A stretch of 64,000 bases of DNA from JAKAQB01 sp027320105 (GCA_027320105.1 DAHVMA010000068.1:44182-108181), one strand, 5' to 3'; positions 41,160 to 49,794 are shown, counted from the stretch's first letter. A program made the numbers and translations. Notes: generated by a model not told the origin, from the letters alone.

Positions 41160-42928
41160 CCGAAGTCTTCGACGCCGCCGGCGCGGCGGCGCCGCCCGCC
41201 GGCCCCCTCGACCTGGAGCGGCGCAAGGTGCTGCTAATCATCGGCGCGCTCATGCTCGGCATGCTGCTCGCTGCCCTCGACCAGACCGTGGTCTCGACGG
41301 CGCTGCCCACCATCGTCGGCGACCTCGGCGGCGCCTCCCACATCGCATGGATCGTCACCGCCTACCTGCTCACCTCCACCGTCTCCACGCCCCTGTGGGG
41401 CAAGCTCGGCGACCTCTACGGCCGCAAGGCGTTCTTCCAGGCATCGATCGTCATCTTCCTGGTCGGCTCGGCGCTGTCGGGCGTGAGCCAGAGCCTCAGC
41501 ATGCTGATCGCCTTCCGCGCCCTCCAGGGCCTCGGCGCCGGCGGGCTCATGGTCGGCGCCCAGTCCATCGTCGGCGATGTCGTGCCGCCGCGGGAGAGGG
41601 GGCGGTACCAGGGGATGTTCGGGGCGGTGTTCGCGGTCACGACCGTCGTCGGACCGCTCCTCGGCGGCTTCCTCACCCAGCACGCCAGCTGGCGCTGGGT
41701 GTTCTACCTCAACCTTCCCATCGGGGCCGTCGCCCTCGTCGTCACCGCCGCCGTCCTGCCGGGCAACCTCGCCCGGATCAGGCGGGTCATCGACTACTGG
41801 GGTGCTCTGCTGCTCACGCTGTCGGTCACGGCGTTCGTGCTCCTCGTGAGCCTCGGCGGCGTCACCTACGCCTGGGGCTCGGCGCCCATCTTCGTCCTCG
41901 GCGCCTCGGGTGTCGCGCTGCTCGTCGCCTGGTCGGTCGTGGAGCGCACGGCCGCCGAGCCGATCCTCCCGCTCCGGCTGTTCGCGAACAAGACGTTCTC
42001 CGCCACCAGCGCGATCGGCTTCGTGGTCGGCTTCGCCCTGTTCGGGGGGGTGACGTTCCTGCCCGTGTTCCTGCAGGTCTCCAGGGGCGTCGACCCCACC
42101 ACATCGGGCCTGCAGCTGCTGCCGCTCATGGGCGGCCTGCTGTTCACCTCCGTCGCCTCGGGGCTGCTCATCAGCCGCTGGGGGCGATACAAGGTCTTCC
42201 CCGTCGTCGGCACCGCTGTCATGACCCTCGGGCTGTACCTGCTGTCGACCGTTCACGCCGGCACCTCCAACGGGCTCATGTCCTTGTACATGGTCGTCAT
42301 GGGCCTCGGTATCGGGGGCGTGATGCAGGTCCTCGTCATTGCCGTGCAGAACGCCGTGCGCCACGAGGACCTCGGCGTCGCCACGGCGGGGGCGACGTTC
42401 TTCCGGTCGATCGGCGGCTCCTTCGGGGCGGCCATTTTCGGGGCGATCTTCTCCAACGTCTTGCGGGGCCAGCTCGCCGCCGACCTGAGGGGCGTGCCCC
42501 TGCCGAAGAACCTGGGCGACTCCGTCAGCCCGGCGCTGCTCCAGCAGCTGCCGGCCACCATCCTCCACGGCGTGCGCACCGCCTACGCGACCAGCTTCGA
42601 CACGGTGTTCCTCGTGGCGGTGCCGATCGGGGCGGTGGCCTTCCTGCTGACATGGTTGCTGCCGGAGCTGCGGCTGCGCTCGGGAGGTGATGGCGCCCAC
42701 GGGGCTGATGCGGCCGGCGGGGACGGGGTTGTGGCGCCGGCGGCCGGCGGGGACGCGGGGGATGCGGGTGGAGCCGGTGGTGCGGCGGTCGGTTTGCCGG
42801 CGGTCGGGTCGGCGGCGCCGGCGTTCACCGAGGCCGACGGCGACGGGGCGGACGCGGGTGACGCCTGGGGTGGCGCCGGCGGGCCGGGTCAGCCAACCGC
42901 CGCCGGCGATCGAAGGCCGGGATCGTGA
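41156..42928 (+). CDS. MFS drug efflux transporter, DHA2 (EmrB/QacA) family
   Basis: A 590-residue permease with 14 predicted transmembrane helices and the family motifs LDQTVVSTALPTIVGDLGG (motif D1), GKLGDLYGRKAFF (motif A), RALQGLGAGGLMVGAQSIVGD and GPLLGGFLTQHASWRWVFYLNLP (motif C). It exports toxic compounds by proton antiport. The last 80 residues are a Gly/Ala/Asp-rich tail of unusual composition. GTG start overlaps tetR by 4 bases, so pump and repressor form one operon. Confidence 0.95.
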   Translation: MTEVFDAAGAAAPPAGPLDLERRKVLLIIGALMLGMLLAALDQTVVSTALPTIVGDLGGASHIAWIVTAYLLTSTVSTPLWGKLGDLYGRKAFFQASIVIFLVGSALSGVSQSLSMLIAFRALQGLGAGGLMVGAQSIVGDVVPPRERGRYQGMFGAVFAVTTVVGPLLGGFLTQHASWRWVFYLNLPIGAVALVVTAAVLPGNLARIRRVIDYWGALLLTLSVTAFVLLVSLGGVTYAWGSAPIFVLGASGVALLVAWSVVERTAAEPILPLRLFANKTFSATSAIGFVVGFALFGGVTFLPVFLQVSRGVDPTTSGLQLLPLMGGLLFTSVASGLLISRWGRYKVFPVVGTAVMTLGLYLLSTVHAGTSNGLMSLYMVVMGLGIGGVMQVLVIAVQNAVRHEDLGVATAGATFFRSIGGSFGAAIFGAIFSNVLRGQLAADLRGVPLPKNLGDSVSPALLQQLPATILHGVRTAYATSFDTVFLVAVPIGAVAFLLTWLLPELRLRSGGDGAHGADAAGGDGVVAPAAGGDAGDAGGAGGAAVGLPAVGSAAPAFTEADGDGADAGDAWGGAGGPGQPTAAGDRRPGS

Positions 42929-42994
42929 GACCGGTGGCGGGGCCGGCGGGGGGAGGCGCCGGCACGCTCCGGGCTGGGCGCAGCCCTTGTCGCC

Positions 42995-43219
42995 GTGGGT
43001 GACCGGTGGTCGCTGCTCATCGTCGACGCACTCCTCGCGGCTGACCGGCTGCTGCGCTTCGGCGAGATGCAGGAGTCGGTCCCCGGCATCGCCACCAACG
43101 TGTTGACCCAGCGCCTTGGGCACCTCGAAGGCGTCCGGGTCCTTGTCGCCCGGCCGTACTCGCGGCGGGCCGAGGGCGATGTCGCCCGCCACCCAGCGTG
43201 GTCGGACACGAGAGGATGA
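42995..43219 (+). pseudogene. Truncated HxlR-type winged-helix regulator
   Basis: Translation from GTG 42995 gives VGDRWSLLIVDALLAADRLLRFGEMQESVPGIATNVLTQRLGHLEG, the core of an HxlR-type helix-turn-helix, then RPYSRR and an unrelated 17-residue end. Family members continue with a wing and dimer helix and start earlier; the frame above the GTG (GLGAALVA) is still family-like but has no start before the MFS stop. I read it as a decayed gene. A palindromic element begins 3 bases after its stop. Confidence 0.55.
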
Positions 43220-43221
43220 CT

Positions 43222-43271
43222 GAACCTTTGGAAGCCTGTTGTCGCTGGACGACAACAGGCTTCCAAAGTTC
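43222..43271. repeat. Dispersed palindromic element, copy 2
   Basis: GAACCTTTGGAAGCCTGTTGTCG, a 5-base loop and its near-perfect complement form a hairpin of about 22 bp (perfect over TTTGGAAGCCTGTTGTCG). It shares outer arms and the TTGTCGCTGG core with the copy at 23662-23710. It directly follows the truncated regulator. Confidence 0.8.
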
Positions 43272-43525
43272 TGCCGGGGGGCTCCGGCACGCTGTCGCCT
43301 CCACCACCTCGAGTGGCGACGACCGCTTCCAAGATCGCCAGGCTCACTCATCGCGATCTCGTCGCCACTAAACGTGACTGCTCACCACGTGCCGGGGCCG
43401 GGGCGCGGACCCGTTGCCAGGCGAGGTGACCAGGTTGGCGACAGTCAGAGGCGAATCGCCGCCCCGCCGTGGGTCGCCCGTGCCTGCGACGCCCACGACG
43501 GGAACGGCTGGAGCGGTTCTCCGGC
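43272..43525. other. Intergenic region, no gene seen
   Basis: The 254 bases after the palindrome show only a short TGCCGG/CCGGCA stem near 43273-43290 and no supported coding sequence. Confidence 0.5.
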
Positions 43526-43882
43526 TCAGGTTTCGATCGTGGCGACCTTCTCCATCTCGGGCGGCGGCACGGCGGTCGGGTCGACGCCGTGGATGACCGG
43601 GATCATGTGCGTGGCGAGGTAGCGCTCGTGCTCGCTCTGCGGGTCCTGCATCATCTCGCCCATCGCCTGCCCGACCTTGTCCTGGTCCGTGCCCTTCCAC
43701 ACCAGGACCATGAGCTGGTCGCCGGGCGTGGCCTGGTGGTAGATGTGCTCTCGCATGACGCCCAGCCGCCGCAGGGTGACGCGCTGTGCCTCCGCCCGCT
43801 CGCCCTGTTCGGCGCTGACGACGAGCTCGAGCCACTCGTCCCGTCGCGCGACCGGAAGCACTTGGACTGTGAAGGAGTCCAC
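43526..43882 (-). CDS. Small protein, possibly DUF6176 family
   Basis: A 118-residue soluble protein. It has VQVLPVARRDEWLELVVSAEQGERAEAQRVTLRRLGVMREHIYHQATPGDQLMVLVWKG in shortened form, a beta-alpha-beta pattern like small ferredoxin-fold proteins; DUF6176 is a possible match from memory. GTG start at 43882 with AAAGGGG upstream. Function unknown; it stands just after the racemase-like gene on the same strand. Confidence 0.7.
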   Translation of the reverse strand: MDSFTVQVLPVARRDEWLELVVSAEQGERAEAQRVTLRRLGVMREHIYHQATPGDQLMVLVWKGTDQDKVGQAMGEMMQDPQSEHERYLATHMIPVIHGVDPTAVPPPEMEKVATIET

Positions 43883-44013
43883 AGACCACCCCTTTCGATG
43901 ACGTCTCCGCCCCGGAGCCGTCGAGCCGATCCTGGCATGGGCCGGGCGCCTCGTCCAGTGGCCGGCCAGCCGTGTCCGTGCAGGCCGCTCTCGGCGATGC
44001 CCGAACTGGTCAA

Positions 44014-45198
44014 CTAACGGTTGCGGCCCCGGGCGGCGACCGGCCAGCGGCCGGCGACCTCGCCGCCGGCGACCGCCACGAGCTCGTCGACGAGGTTGAC
44101 CGTGTAGCAGACGTGGTTGGGCACGACGGCCACCCGGTCGCCGACGCGTGGGCGCCGCCCCGCCCCGACCCCCGCCCCGACCCCCGCCCAACCCACCATC
44201 TCGTTCCCGCCGCCCAGTGTCACGACGGCGTGATGCTCGGAGACGGACGTGACCACGGCGCCGGCCAGTTCCGGCAGCATCCCGTGGCCGGCGAGGTAGT
44301 CGGGCCGTTCGGGGCCGAGGACCTTCGAGCCGCTGTCCAGCACGAGCCGGTCGGCAGAGGGGGTGCTGACCACCGTGGCCACGACCCACAGGGCGACGTC
44401 GTCGGGGGTCGCCGTACCGAGGGCGACCTGCTGGGCATCGTGGAACACGTACACGCCGGGGCGCAGCTCGTTGACCACGCCCCCGGTCGAGAGGGCGGCG
44501 GTCGGTGTCGACCCGCCGCTCCGGCGAGCGCAGGCCACGCCGGCGTCGGCTTCGACGGCCGCCGCCGCAGTGGCCAGGGCGGCGTTCTCCTGCGACACGA
44601 CGCTCGCCGCCGCGCCGGGCCGGTAGCTGTGGCCGGGGAACGTGAACACGCCTGCCACCCCGAACCCCGCCTGCACCGCTGCCAGCGCCACCGCGCCGGC
44701 TCCTGCGGGAGGCGCGCCGCTGCGTCCCATGCCCGAGTCCACCTCGACCATGACCGACACGCCCGTGGCCGGCTCGACCGTGCGCCGCAGCTGGGCCACG
44801 CCGGCGGCGGAGTCGGCGCCCACGCTGAGGTGCACCCCGGCGGAGGCGAGGGCGGTCAGACGCCGGCCGGCGTCGGCGTCGGCCCACAGTGGGTAGGCGA
44901 CGAAAAGGTCGGTGGCCCCGCCGGCGGCGAAGACCTCCGCCTCCCCGACGGTGGCGACCGTGAGCCCGGCGGCGCCGGCGGCGAGCTGGCGACCGGCGAT
45001 GGCCGGCGACTTGTGCGTCTTGGCGTGCGGGCGCAGCGCGATCCCTTCGGAGGCGGCGTGGGTCGCCATCCGGGCGATGTTGCGGTCGAGGCGCTCGACG
45101 TCGACGACGACCGCCGGCGTGTGCAGGTCCCCGCCGGGCAGCCACTGGCGCTCGACGTCGCCGGCGACCGCCGGCGTGCGCAGGTCCCCGCCGGGCAC
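44014..45198 (-). CDS. Fold-III PLP enzyme, D-threonine aldolase / D-serine dehydratase-like
   Basis: A 394-residue alanine-racemase-fold protein of the DSD1 family. The PLP lysine is in ALRPHAKTHKSPAIAGRQL; the C-terminal metal-binding domain ends with EHHAVVTLGGGNEMV, VGDRVAVVPNHVCYTVNL, where His and Cys bind a metal in relatives. Members cleave D-threonine or dehydrate D-serine. The N-terminus carries an 18-19 residue tandem duplication (PGGDLRTPAVAGDVER then PGGDLHTPAVVVDVER); only the second copy aligns with relatives. GTG start at 45198. Confidence 0.88.
   Translation of the reverse strand: MPGGDLRTPAVAGDVERQWLPGGDLHTPAVVVDVERLDRNIARMATHAASEGIALRPHAKTHKSPAIAGRQLAAGAAGLTVATVGEAEVFAAGGATDLFVAYPLWADADAGRRLTALASAGVHLSVGADSAAGVAQLRRTVEPATGVSVMVEVDSGMGRSGAPPAGAGAVALAAVQAGFGVAGVFTFPGHSYRPGAAASVVSQENAALATAAAAVEADAGVACARRSGGSTPTAALSTGGVVNELRPGVYVFHDAQQVALGTATPDDVALWVVATVVSTPSADRLVLDSGSKVLGPERPDYLAGHGMLPELAGAVVTSVSEHHAVVTLGGGNEMVGWAGVGAGVGAGRRPRVGDRVAVVPNHVCYTVNLVDELVAVAGGEVAGRWPVAARGRNR
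45091..45196. repeat. 57-base-period tandem duplication inside a gene
   Basis: About 50 bases from 45091 recur from 45148 with few changes, a period of 57 bases (19 codons), at the 5' end of the racemase-like gene. Confidence 0.8.
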
Positions 45199-45202
45199 AG
45201 GT

Positions 45203-46183
45203 CTACTGGGCGGTGCCGGCGGTGAGTGTGTCGATGCGGCCGAGCACGCCGTCGTCGAGGCGTTCGAGGACCGCCAGCGCCTCCAGGTTCTCCCGTAGCT
45301 GCGAGACGCGGCTGGCGCCGGTGATGACCGTGGAGACGTGCGGGTTGCGGGCGCACCAGGCGATGGCGAGCTGCGAGAGGGTGGCGTCGAGCGACCGGGC
45401 CACCTCCTGCAGCTCCCGCACGGCGTCGTTGCGATCCGGGTCGCGCAGTGACTTCCGGAGCCACTCGTAGCCGGCCAGCGCTCCCCGGCTGCCGGAGGGG
45501 ATGCCGTCGAGGTACTTGCCGGTGAGCAGGCCGGAGGCGAGTGGGCTCCAGGTGGTGAGCCCGAGACCGATGTCGTCGTAGAGGCGGGCGTACTCCTGCT
45601 CGACGCGCCGGCGGGTGAACAGGTTGTACTGCGGCTGCTCCATCACGGGCTTGTGGAGGTGGTGGCGCTCGGCGATCTCCCAGGCGGCGCGGATCTCGTC
45701 GGCGGACCACTCCGAGGTGCCCCAGTAGAGGGCCTTGCCGGCGGAGACGATCTCGGACATGGTCCGAACCGTCTCCTCGAGGGGGGTGTCGGGGTCAGAC
45801 CGGTGGCAGAAGAGCAGGTCCACGAAGTCGAGCCCGAAGCGCTCGAGCGAAGCGTCGATCGCCTGCAACAGGTACTTGCGGTTGAGGGTGTTCTTCATGT
45901 TGGGGACGCCGTCGTGGAGGCCCCAGTACAGCTTGGTGGACACGACGTAGCTGTGGCGGGGCCAGCCGAGCTCCCGGAGCGCCTGGCCCATGATCCGCTC
46001 GGACTCACCGCCGGCGTAGGACTCGGCGTTGTCGAAGAAGTTGACGCCGCCTTCGCGGGCGGCGGCTAGGATCTCGGCCACGCCCCCGCCCTCGAGCTGC
46101 GGCCCGAACGTCACCCAGCTCCCGAGCGACAGCACGCTCACCTGCAGTCCTGAGCGACCGAGTCGGCGGTAGGGCATGTTCAC
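45203..46183 (-). CDS. Aldo/keto reductase, voltage-gated K+ channel beta-subunit-like
   Basis: A 326-residue NADPH-dependent aldo/keto reductase. It has YRRLGRSGLQVSVLSLGSW, NFFDNAESYAGGESERIMG with the catalytic Asp and Tyr, the Lys in STKLYWG, the LDFVDLLFCHRSDPDTPLEET segment and the coenzyme-binding TGASRVSQLRENL near the end, closest to the AKR6/YghZ group. The physiological substrate is unknown. GTG 46183 has GGGAGG at good spacing; ATG 46177 is possible. It precedes the racemase-like gene by 4 bases and is likely cotranscribed. Confidence 0.94.
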   Translation of the reverse strand: MNMPYRRLGRSGLQVSVLSLGSWVTFGPQLEGGGVAEILAAAREGGVNFFDNAESYAGGESERIMGQALRELGWPRHSYVVSTKLYWGLHDGVPNMKNTLNRKYLLQAIDASLERFGLDFVDLLFCHRSDPDTPLEETVRTMSEIVSAGKALYWGTSEWSADEIRAAWEIAERHHLHKPVMEQPQYNLFTRRRVEQEYARLYDDIGLGLTTWSPLASGLLTGKYLDGIPSGSRGALAGYEWLRKSLRDPDRNDAVRELQEVARSLDATLSQLAIAWCARNPHVSTVITGASRVSQLRENLEALAVLERLDDGVLGRIDTLTAGTAQ

Positions 46184-46219
46184 GGAGAAAGACCTCCCGA
46201 TGTGGCGGACCTGGCCAAC

Positions 46220-47329
46220 CTACGTCAGCAGGCCGCGTTGCACTTTCCCGATGGCCGTCTTCGGCAGCGACGGGACAACGACCAGTTCGCGCGGCGCGGC
46301 GAACGCTGCCAGCCGTTCGCGCACCAAAGCCCGCAGGGCGTCGAGGGTGGGTGGCGGCGTGCCGGCGGCGGGAACGACCCAGGCGACGACCCGTTCGCCC
46401 CACTCCTCGTCGGGGCGGGCGGAGATGGCGACCTCGCCGACGGAGGGGTGCTCGGCGAGGATCGCCTCCACCGCCGCCGGCCACACGTTCTCCCCGCCGG
46501 TGACGATCAGGTCCGTGAGGCGGCCGTCGACGGCGAGGCGGCCGTCGACCCACCGCCCGGCGTCGCCGGTGGCGAACCAGCCGCCGGCGTCGAACGGCTC
46601 GGTCCCGTCCCGGTAGGCGCGCAGCAGCATCGGTCCTCGCACCCGGATCTGGCCGCCGGCGGGATCGACGGCGACGTCTGCGCCGTCTATGGGCACGCCG
46701 TCGTATACGACGCCGCTGCCGGTCTCGGTCATGCCGTAGGTGGTGCGCACGTTGTCGGGGAGCTGCCCGGGCGGGGCGCTGCCGCCGAGGACGACGGTGT
46801 GGAAGCGGTCGGCGCCGACGCGGCGCAGCGCCGTCGGCACGAGCGAGACGAACACGTCCGTCCCCGACGCCGCCAGCACCGCATCCCGGTCGAAGCCGCC
46901 GAGGACGGTCAGGGCCGCCCCGGTGGCGAGCGCCTTGGTGACGACCGTGAGGCCGCCGACGTGGCTGAGCGGCAGGCACGCCAGCCAGCGGTGCCGGCCC
47001 GGGTCGATGCCGAGGCGAGCCGAGGTGGCCAGGGCGGAGGCGGACACGGCGTCGTGGGTGAGGACCACGCCCTTGGGCTCGCCGGCGGTGCCGCTCGTTG
47101 CCATCACCAAGGCGTCGCCCGCCTCCACCGGCCGTCCGCCGGCGAGGCGGGTGCGGCCGCCGCCGTCTACGACGGCGGCGGCGCCGAGGGCGGCGAGAGC
47201 CGCGGCCCGCAGCGGTGCGGCGAGCCGGCTGTCGAGGGGCAGGGCGGCGTCGCCGCCGTCCCAGATCCGCCGGAGGGCGTCGACCCACGCCGGGCCGGCG
47301 GGCAGGTCGATTGCGACGAGGTCGGGCAC
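46220..47329 (-). CDS. menE: o-Succinylbenzoate-CoA ligase MenE
   Basis: A 369-residue AMP-forming ligase that activates o-succinylbenzoate in menaquinone synthesis. It is short, as actinobacterial MenE is, and has the AMP-binding loop ATSGTAGEPKGVVLTHDAV, LPLSHVGGL, TYGMTETGSGV, GWFATGDAGRW, RLTDLIVTGGENVWP and the catalytic Lys in PKTAIGKVQRGLL. I prefer GTG 47329, with CAAACT 7 bases upstream, because ATGs at 47350/47353 would overlap the divergent menA start codon. Confidence 0.92.
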   Translation of the reverse strand: MPDLVAIDLPAGPAWVDALRRIWDGGDAALPLDSRLAAPLRAAALAALGAAAVVDGGGRTRLAGGRPVEAGDALVMATSGTAGEPKGVVLTHDAVSASALATSARLGIDPGRHRWLACLPLSHVGGLTVVTKALATGAALTVLGGFDRDAVLAASGTDVFVSLVPTALRRVGADRFHTVVLGGSAPPGQLPDNVRTTYGMTETGSGVVYDGVPIDGADVAVDPAGGQIRVRGPMLLRAYRDGTEPFDAGGWFATGDAGRWVDGRLAVDGRLTDLIVTGGENVWPAAVEAILAEHPSVGEVAISARPDEEWGERVVAWVVPAAGTPPPTLDALRALVRERLAAFAAPRELVVVPSLPKTAIGKVQRGLLT

Positions 47330-47335
47330 CGCCGC

Positions 47336-47342
47336 TAGTTTG
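47336..47342. promoter_or_regulatory. Shared divergent -10 region of menE and menA
   Basis: Read on the plus strand TAGTTT (47336-47341) ends 10 bases before the menA ATG; read on the minus strand CAAACT (47342-47337) ends 7 bases before the menE GTG. Both promoters would use the same bases, so polymerase could fire in only one direction at a time. Confidence 0.35.
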
Positions 47343-47351
47343 CCGACCATC

Positions 47352-48215
47352 ATGGCCAACCGGTGGGTCCAGGCTGCCCGCCTGCGGACGCTGCCAGCGT
47401 CGGTGGTGCCGGTCGCTGTGGGGACGGCTGTGGCCGCAGCGGACGGCCGGGTGGTGGCCTGGCGGGCGGCGCTGGCGGCCGTGGTCGCCCTGGCGTTGCA
47501 GGTCGGCACCAACTACGCCAACGACTACAGCGACGGGGTGCGCGGCACCGACGAGCAGCGGGTCGGGCCGCCCCGGCTGGTGGCGTCGGGTCTGGCGTCG
47601 CCGGAGGCGGTGAGGCGGGCGGCGGTCACCGCCTTCGTCGTCGCCGCTGGTGCCGGCTTCGCCCTCGCGGCCGCCGTGTCGTGGTGGCTGCTCGCCGTCG
47701 GCGCGGCGTCGATCGCTGCGGGCTGGCTTTACACGGGCGGGCCTCGGCCCTACGGGTACGCCGGGCTCGGGGAGCTGTTCGTGTTCGTCTTCTTCGGGCT
47801 GGTTGCCACCGTCGGGACCGCCTACGTCCAGGCGGAGCGGATCACGGCCCTGGCCTTCCTGGCGGCCGTGCCCGTCGGGCTGCTGGCCGTGGCGCTGCTG
47901 GTGGTGAACAACCTGCGTGACCTACGCGGCGACGCCGCCGCCGGCAAGCGCACCCTGGCGGTGCGCATCGGCGCGCCGGCGACGCGGGCGACCTACGCCG
48001 CCTGCGCGTTGGCGCCCTTCGGCCTGGCCGCCGGCATCGCCGCCTACGGCCGGCCGTGGGCGCTGGTGGCGCTGATCGGCCTGCCGTTCGCCGTCATGCC
48101 GGTGCGGGCGGTGCTGGCCGGCGCCGGCGGGCGCGACCTCGTCGCCGTGCTCGGGGCGACCGGCAGGTTGCAGCTCGTCTTCGGTGCTCTGCTCGCCGCC
48201 GGCATCGCCGCCTAG
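47352..48215 (+). CDS. menA: 1,4-Dihydroxy-2-naphthoate polyprenyltransferase MenA
   Basis: A 287-residue UbiA-family integral membrane prenyltransferase with about eight to nine transmembrane helices. The first Asp-rich motif is NYANDYSDGVRGTDEQRVGPPRLV and the second NNLRDLRGDAAAGKRTLAVRIG, which bind magnesium and the polyprenyl diphosphate. It joins the isoprenoid tail to DHNA to give demethylmenaquinone. Divergent from menE with a 22-base gap. Confidence 0.96.
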   Translation: MANRWVQAARLRTLPASVVPVAVGTAVAAADGRVVAWRAALAAVVALALQVGTNYANDYSDGVRGTDEQRVGPPRLVASGLASPEAVRRAAVTAFVVAAGAGFALAAAVSWWLLAVGAASIAAGWLYTGGPRPYGYAGLGELFVFVFFGLVATVGTAYVQAERITALAFLAAVPVGLLAVALLVVNNLRDLRGDAAAGKRTLAVRIGAPATRATYAACALAPFGLAAGIAAYGRPWALVALIGLPFAVMPVRAVLAGAGGRDLVAVLGATGRLQLVFGALLAAGIAA

Positions 48216-48230
48216 ACCTGAAGTACACGG

Positions 48231-48833
48231 TTAGCTGCCGGCTTTGATCTGGACGTGGCGCGCGGTGGACGAGGATGCTCCTGCGAGCCGTACGCGAAGG
48301 TGCTCCCCGACCTTCAGGGCGCTCGCCGTCGTTGTCTTCTTGCCTTCGGCGTAGGTGGTGCTCGGCGACGTGGTCACCGTTCGGGTCGCCCCGCCGGCCA
48401 GGCGGATGGTCAATCCGCCGGAGCTCTGGGCCACGAGGGTGCCACTGATCGAAGAGGGAAGGACGAGGACCGTCTCGGCCGCCGGGGGGCTTGTGGGAGA
48501 GAGGCGCACCCGCACGCGGGTCCCTGGGGCGATGGCGGAGGTGGTGAGGTGGCGATTACCCCGGAGGTACTGGGTCGACGAGGTGAGACCGATGGTCTCG
48601 GCTCTCCCGCGGACCTTCAGGTCCAACTTCGAGCCGCTCAGGGTGCTGACGGTTCCGACGACGACGTCGGTGCGCGCGGAGTGGGTCTTGGTTGGGTGAC
48701 TGGAGGGGGGAGTGGACGAGGCCGATGAACATGCGGAGGCGAGCACTCCGAGGGCACCGATGACGAGGACGGCGCCCAGGCGTCGGCACCTCCTCCTGGG
48801 TCCGTGGTGTGTCGGCAGGTGGGCTGGTTGCAT
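48231..48833 (-). CDS. Secreted lipoprotein, DUF5666-like
   Basis: A 200-residue protein with a signal peptide (LGAVLVIGALGVLASAC) ending in a lipobox Cys near residue 35, then a Ser/Thr-rich linker and two repeats of a small beta-domain (VVGTVSTLSGSKLDLKVRGRAETIGLTSST and SGTLVAQSSGGLTIRLAGGATRTVTTSPST) like DUF5666 proteins. LspA would process it. It lies 9 bases after marR on the same strand and probably belongs to the same transcript. Confidence 0.85.
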   Translation of the reverse strand: MQPAHLPTHHGPRRRCRRLGAVLVIGALGVLASACSSASSTPPSSHPTKTHSARTDVVVGTVSTLSGSKLDLKVRGRAETIGLTSSTQYLRGNRHLTTSAIAPGTRVRVRLSPTSPPAAETVLVLPSSISGTLVAQSSGGLTIRLAGGATRTVTTSPSTTYAEGKKTTTASALKVGEHLRVRLAGASSSTARHVQIKAGS

Positions 48834-48842
48834 GGGTTCTTC

Positions 48843-49343
48843 TCAGCTCCGTTCTCTCACTGCTTCGACCAGGCGGGTGAGCGCCGGTAGGGCGGCGGTG
48901 ACGCGCTGGCGGTCCGCAGCGTCGAGCTGGGCCAGCGCGTCCATCAGAAGGTCGAGGCGCCGGTCTCGCCAGTCAGCGAGCTCCGCCTGGGCGGTGCTGG
49001 TGAGGTAGAACCGGACCCCGCGGTGGTCCTCGGCGTCCCGCCTGCGCTCGAGCAGGCCGGCGCTCTCCAGCTGTCCTGCCATGGTGCTGACGGTGTTGGA
49101 GGCCAGGCGCAGGCCACGTGCCGCCTCGCGTACGCGGATCCCCGGTTGGCGGCGCACGAGGTTGAGCAGCTCGAGGTGCGAGCCGAGTTGCGCCCCCATG
49201 CCGAGGGGTCGGGCCAGGACTCGCCGGCGGATGACCCGGAAGGCGCAGAACAGCACCTCGGCCTGCTCGGCCAGCTCGGCTGCCGCCGCCTGCGCCCCCC
49301 TCGTCGCCGACCGCCTGGCGTCGCGGCGCGGGGGCGCGCTCAT
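48843..49343 (-). CDS. MarR family transcriptional regulator
   Basis: A 166-residue winged-helix regulator. The DNA-binding part has HLELLNLVRRQPGIRVREAARGLRLASNTVSTMAGQLESAGLLERRRDAEDHRGVRFYLT in shortened form, the typical MarR order of recognition helix and RRxDxxDxR wing. It overlaps by ATGA the end of an RND-pump remnant, so it probably once regulated that pump. A poly-Ala helix lies at the N-terminus. Confidence 0.93.
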   Translation of the reverse strand: MSAPPRRDARRSATRGAQAAAAELAEQAEVLFCAFRVIRRRVLARPLGMGAQLGSHLELLNLVRRQPGIRVREAARGLRLASNTVSTMAGQLESAGLLERRRDAEDHRGVRFYLTSTAQAELADWRDRRLDLLMDALAQLDAADRQRVTAALPALTRLVEAVRERS

Positions 49344-49648
49344 GGCGGCGCCCCGTCGCCGAGGGCCACGACAGGCAGCTGTGCGGTGGGCAGGGGACGG
49401 TCATCGGCCCAGATGTGGCCGGCCGGCCTGCGATGCCGGCGGAAGAGGCGCTGAGCGCCGTCGTCGAGGAGGGTGTAGAGCACCGGCACCACGAGCAGGC
49501 TGAGGGCGGTGGAGGAGATCAGGCCGCCTGTGAGCACGACGCCGAGGGGCATGCGCTCGGACGCGCCGGAGCCGTGCCCGAAGGCGAGAGGCGCCATGGC
49601 GAGGACCGTGGTCGCTGCGGTCATGAGGATGGGCCGGATGCGCGTGGC
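49340..49648 (-). pseudogene. C-terminal remnant of an RND (AcrB/HAE1) efflux pump
   Basis: Only the last part of an RND transporter survives: RIRPILMTAATTVLAMAPLAFG, a short loop, MPLGVVLTGGLISSTALSLLVVPVLYTLLDD, corresponding to the last two transmembrane helices, then a basic tail. Family members exceed 1000 residues. Upstream of about 49648 the frame stays open but the sequence is unrelated. The 4-base overlap with marR shows it was the promoter-proximal gene of the same operon. Confidence 0.8.
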
Positions 49649-49769
49649 TCCCGGGGGATGAGACCCCCTGCCCGTCACGAGGAGGGCCTGCTGGTGCGAT
49701 GCTCGACCTGACCCACCCGGGCCACCCTTCGGCAAGAATGTCTGTCTGTTACCGATGGAGTTTGCACCA

Positions 49770-49794
49770 CGGGGCGCGCCATTCCATGGCGCGC
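49770..49794 (-). terminator. Hairpin after menH
   Basis: GGGCGCGCCAT and ATGGCGCGCCC form a perfect 11-bp stem with a 3-base loop, 17 bases after the menH stop on the minus strand. There is no T run, which is common for actinobacterial terminators. Confidence 0.6.

Noticed and set aside
49649..49735. Upstream open frame joined to the RND remnant as a complete small protein
   Set aside because: The added residues (Gly/Ser/His-rich) do not match any transporter and have no start signals; only the C-terminal part is supported as a remnant.
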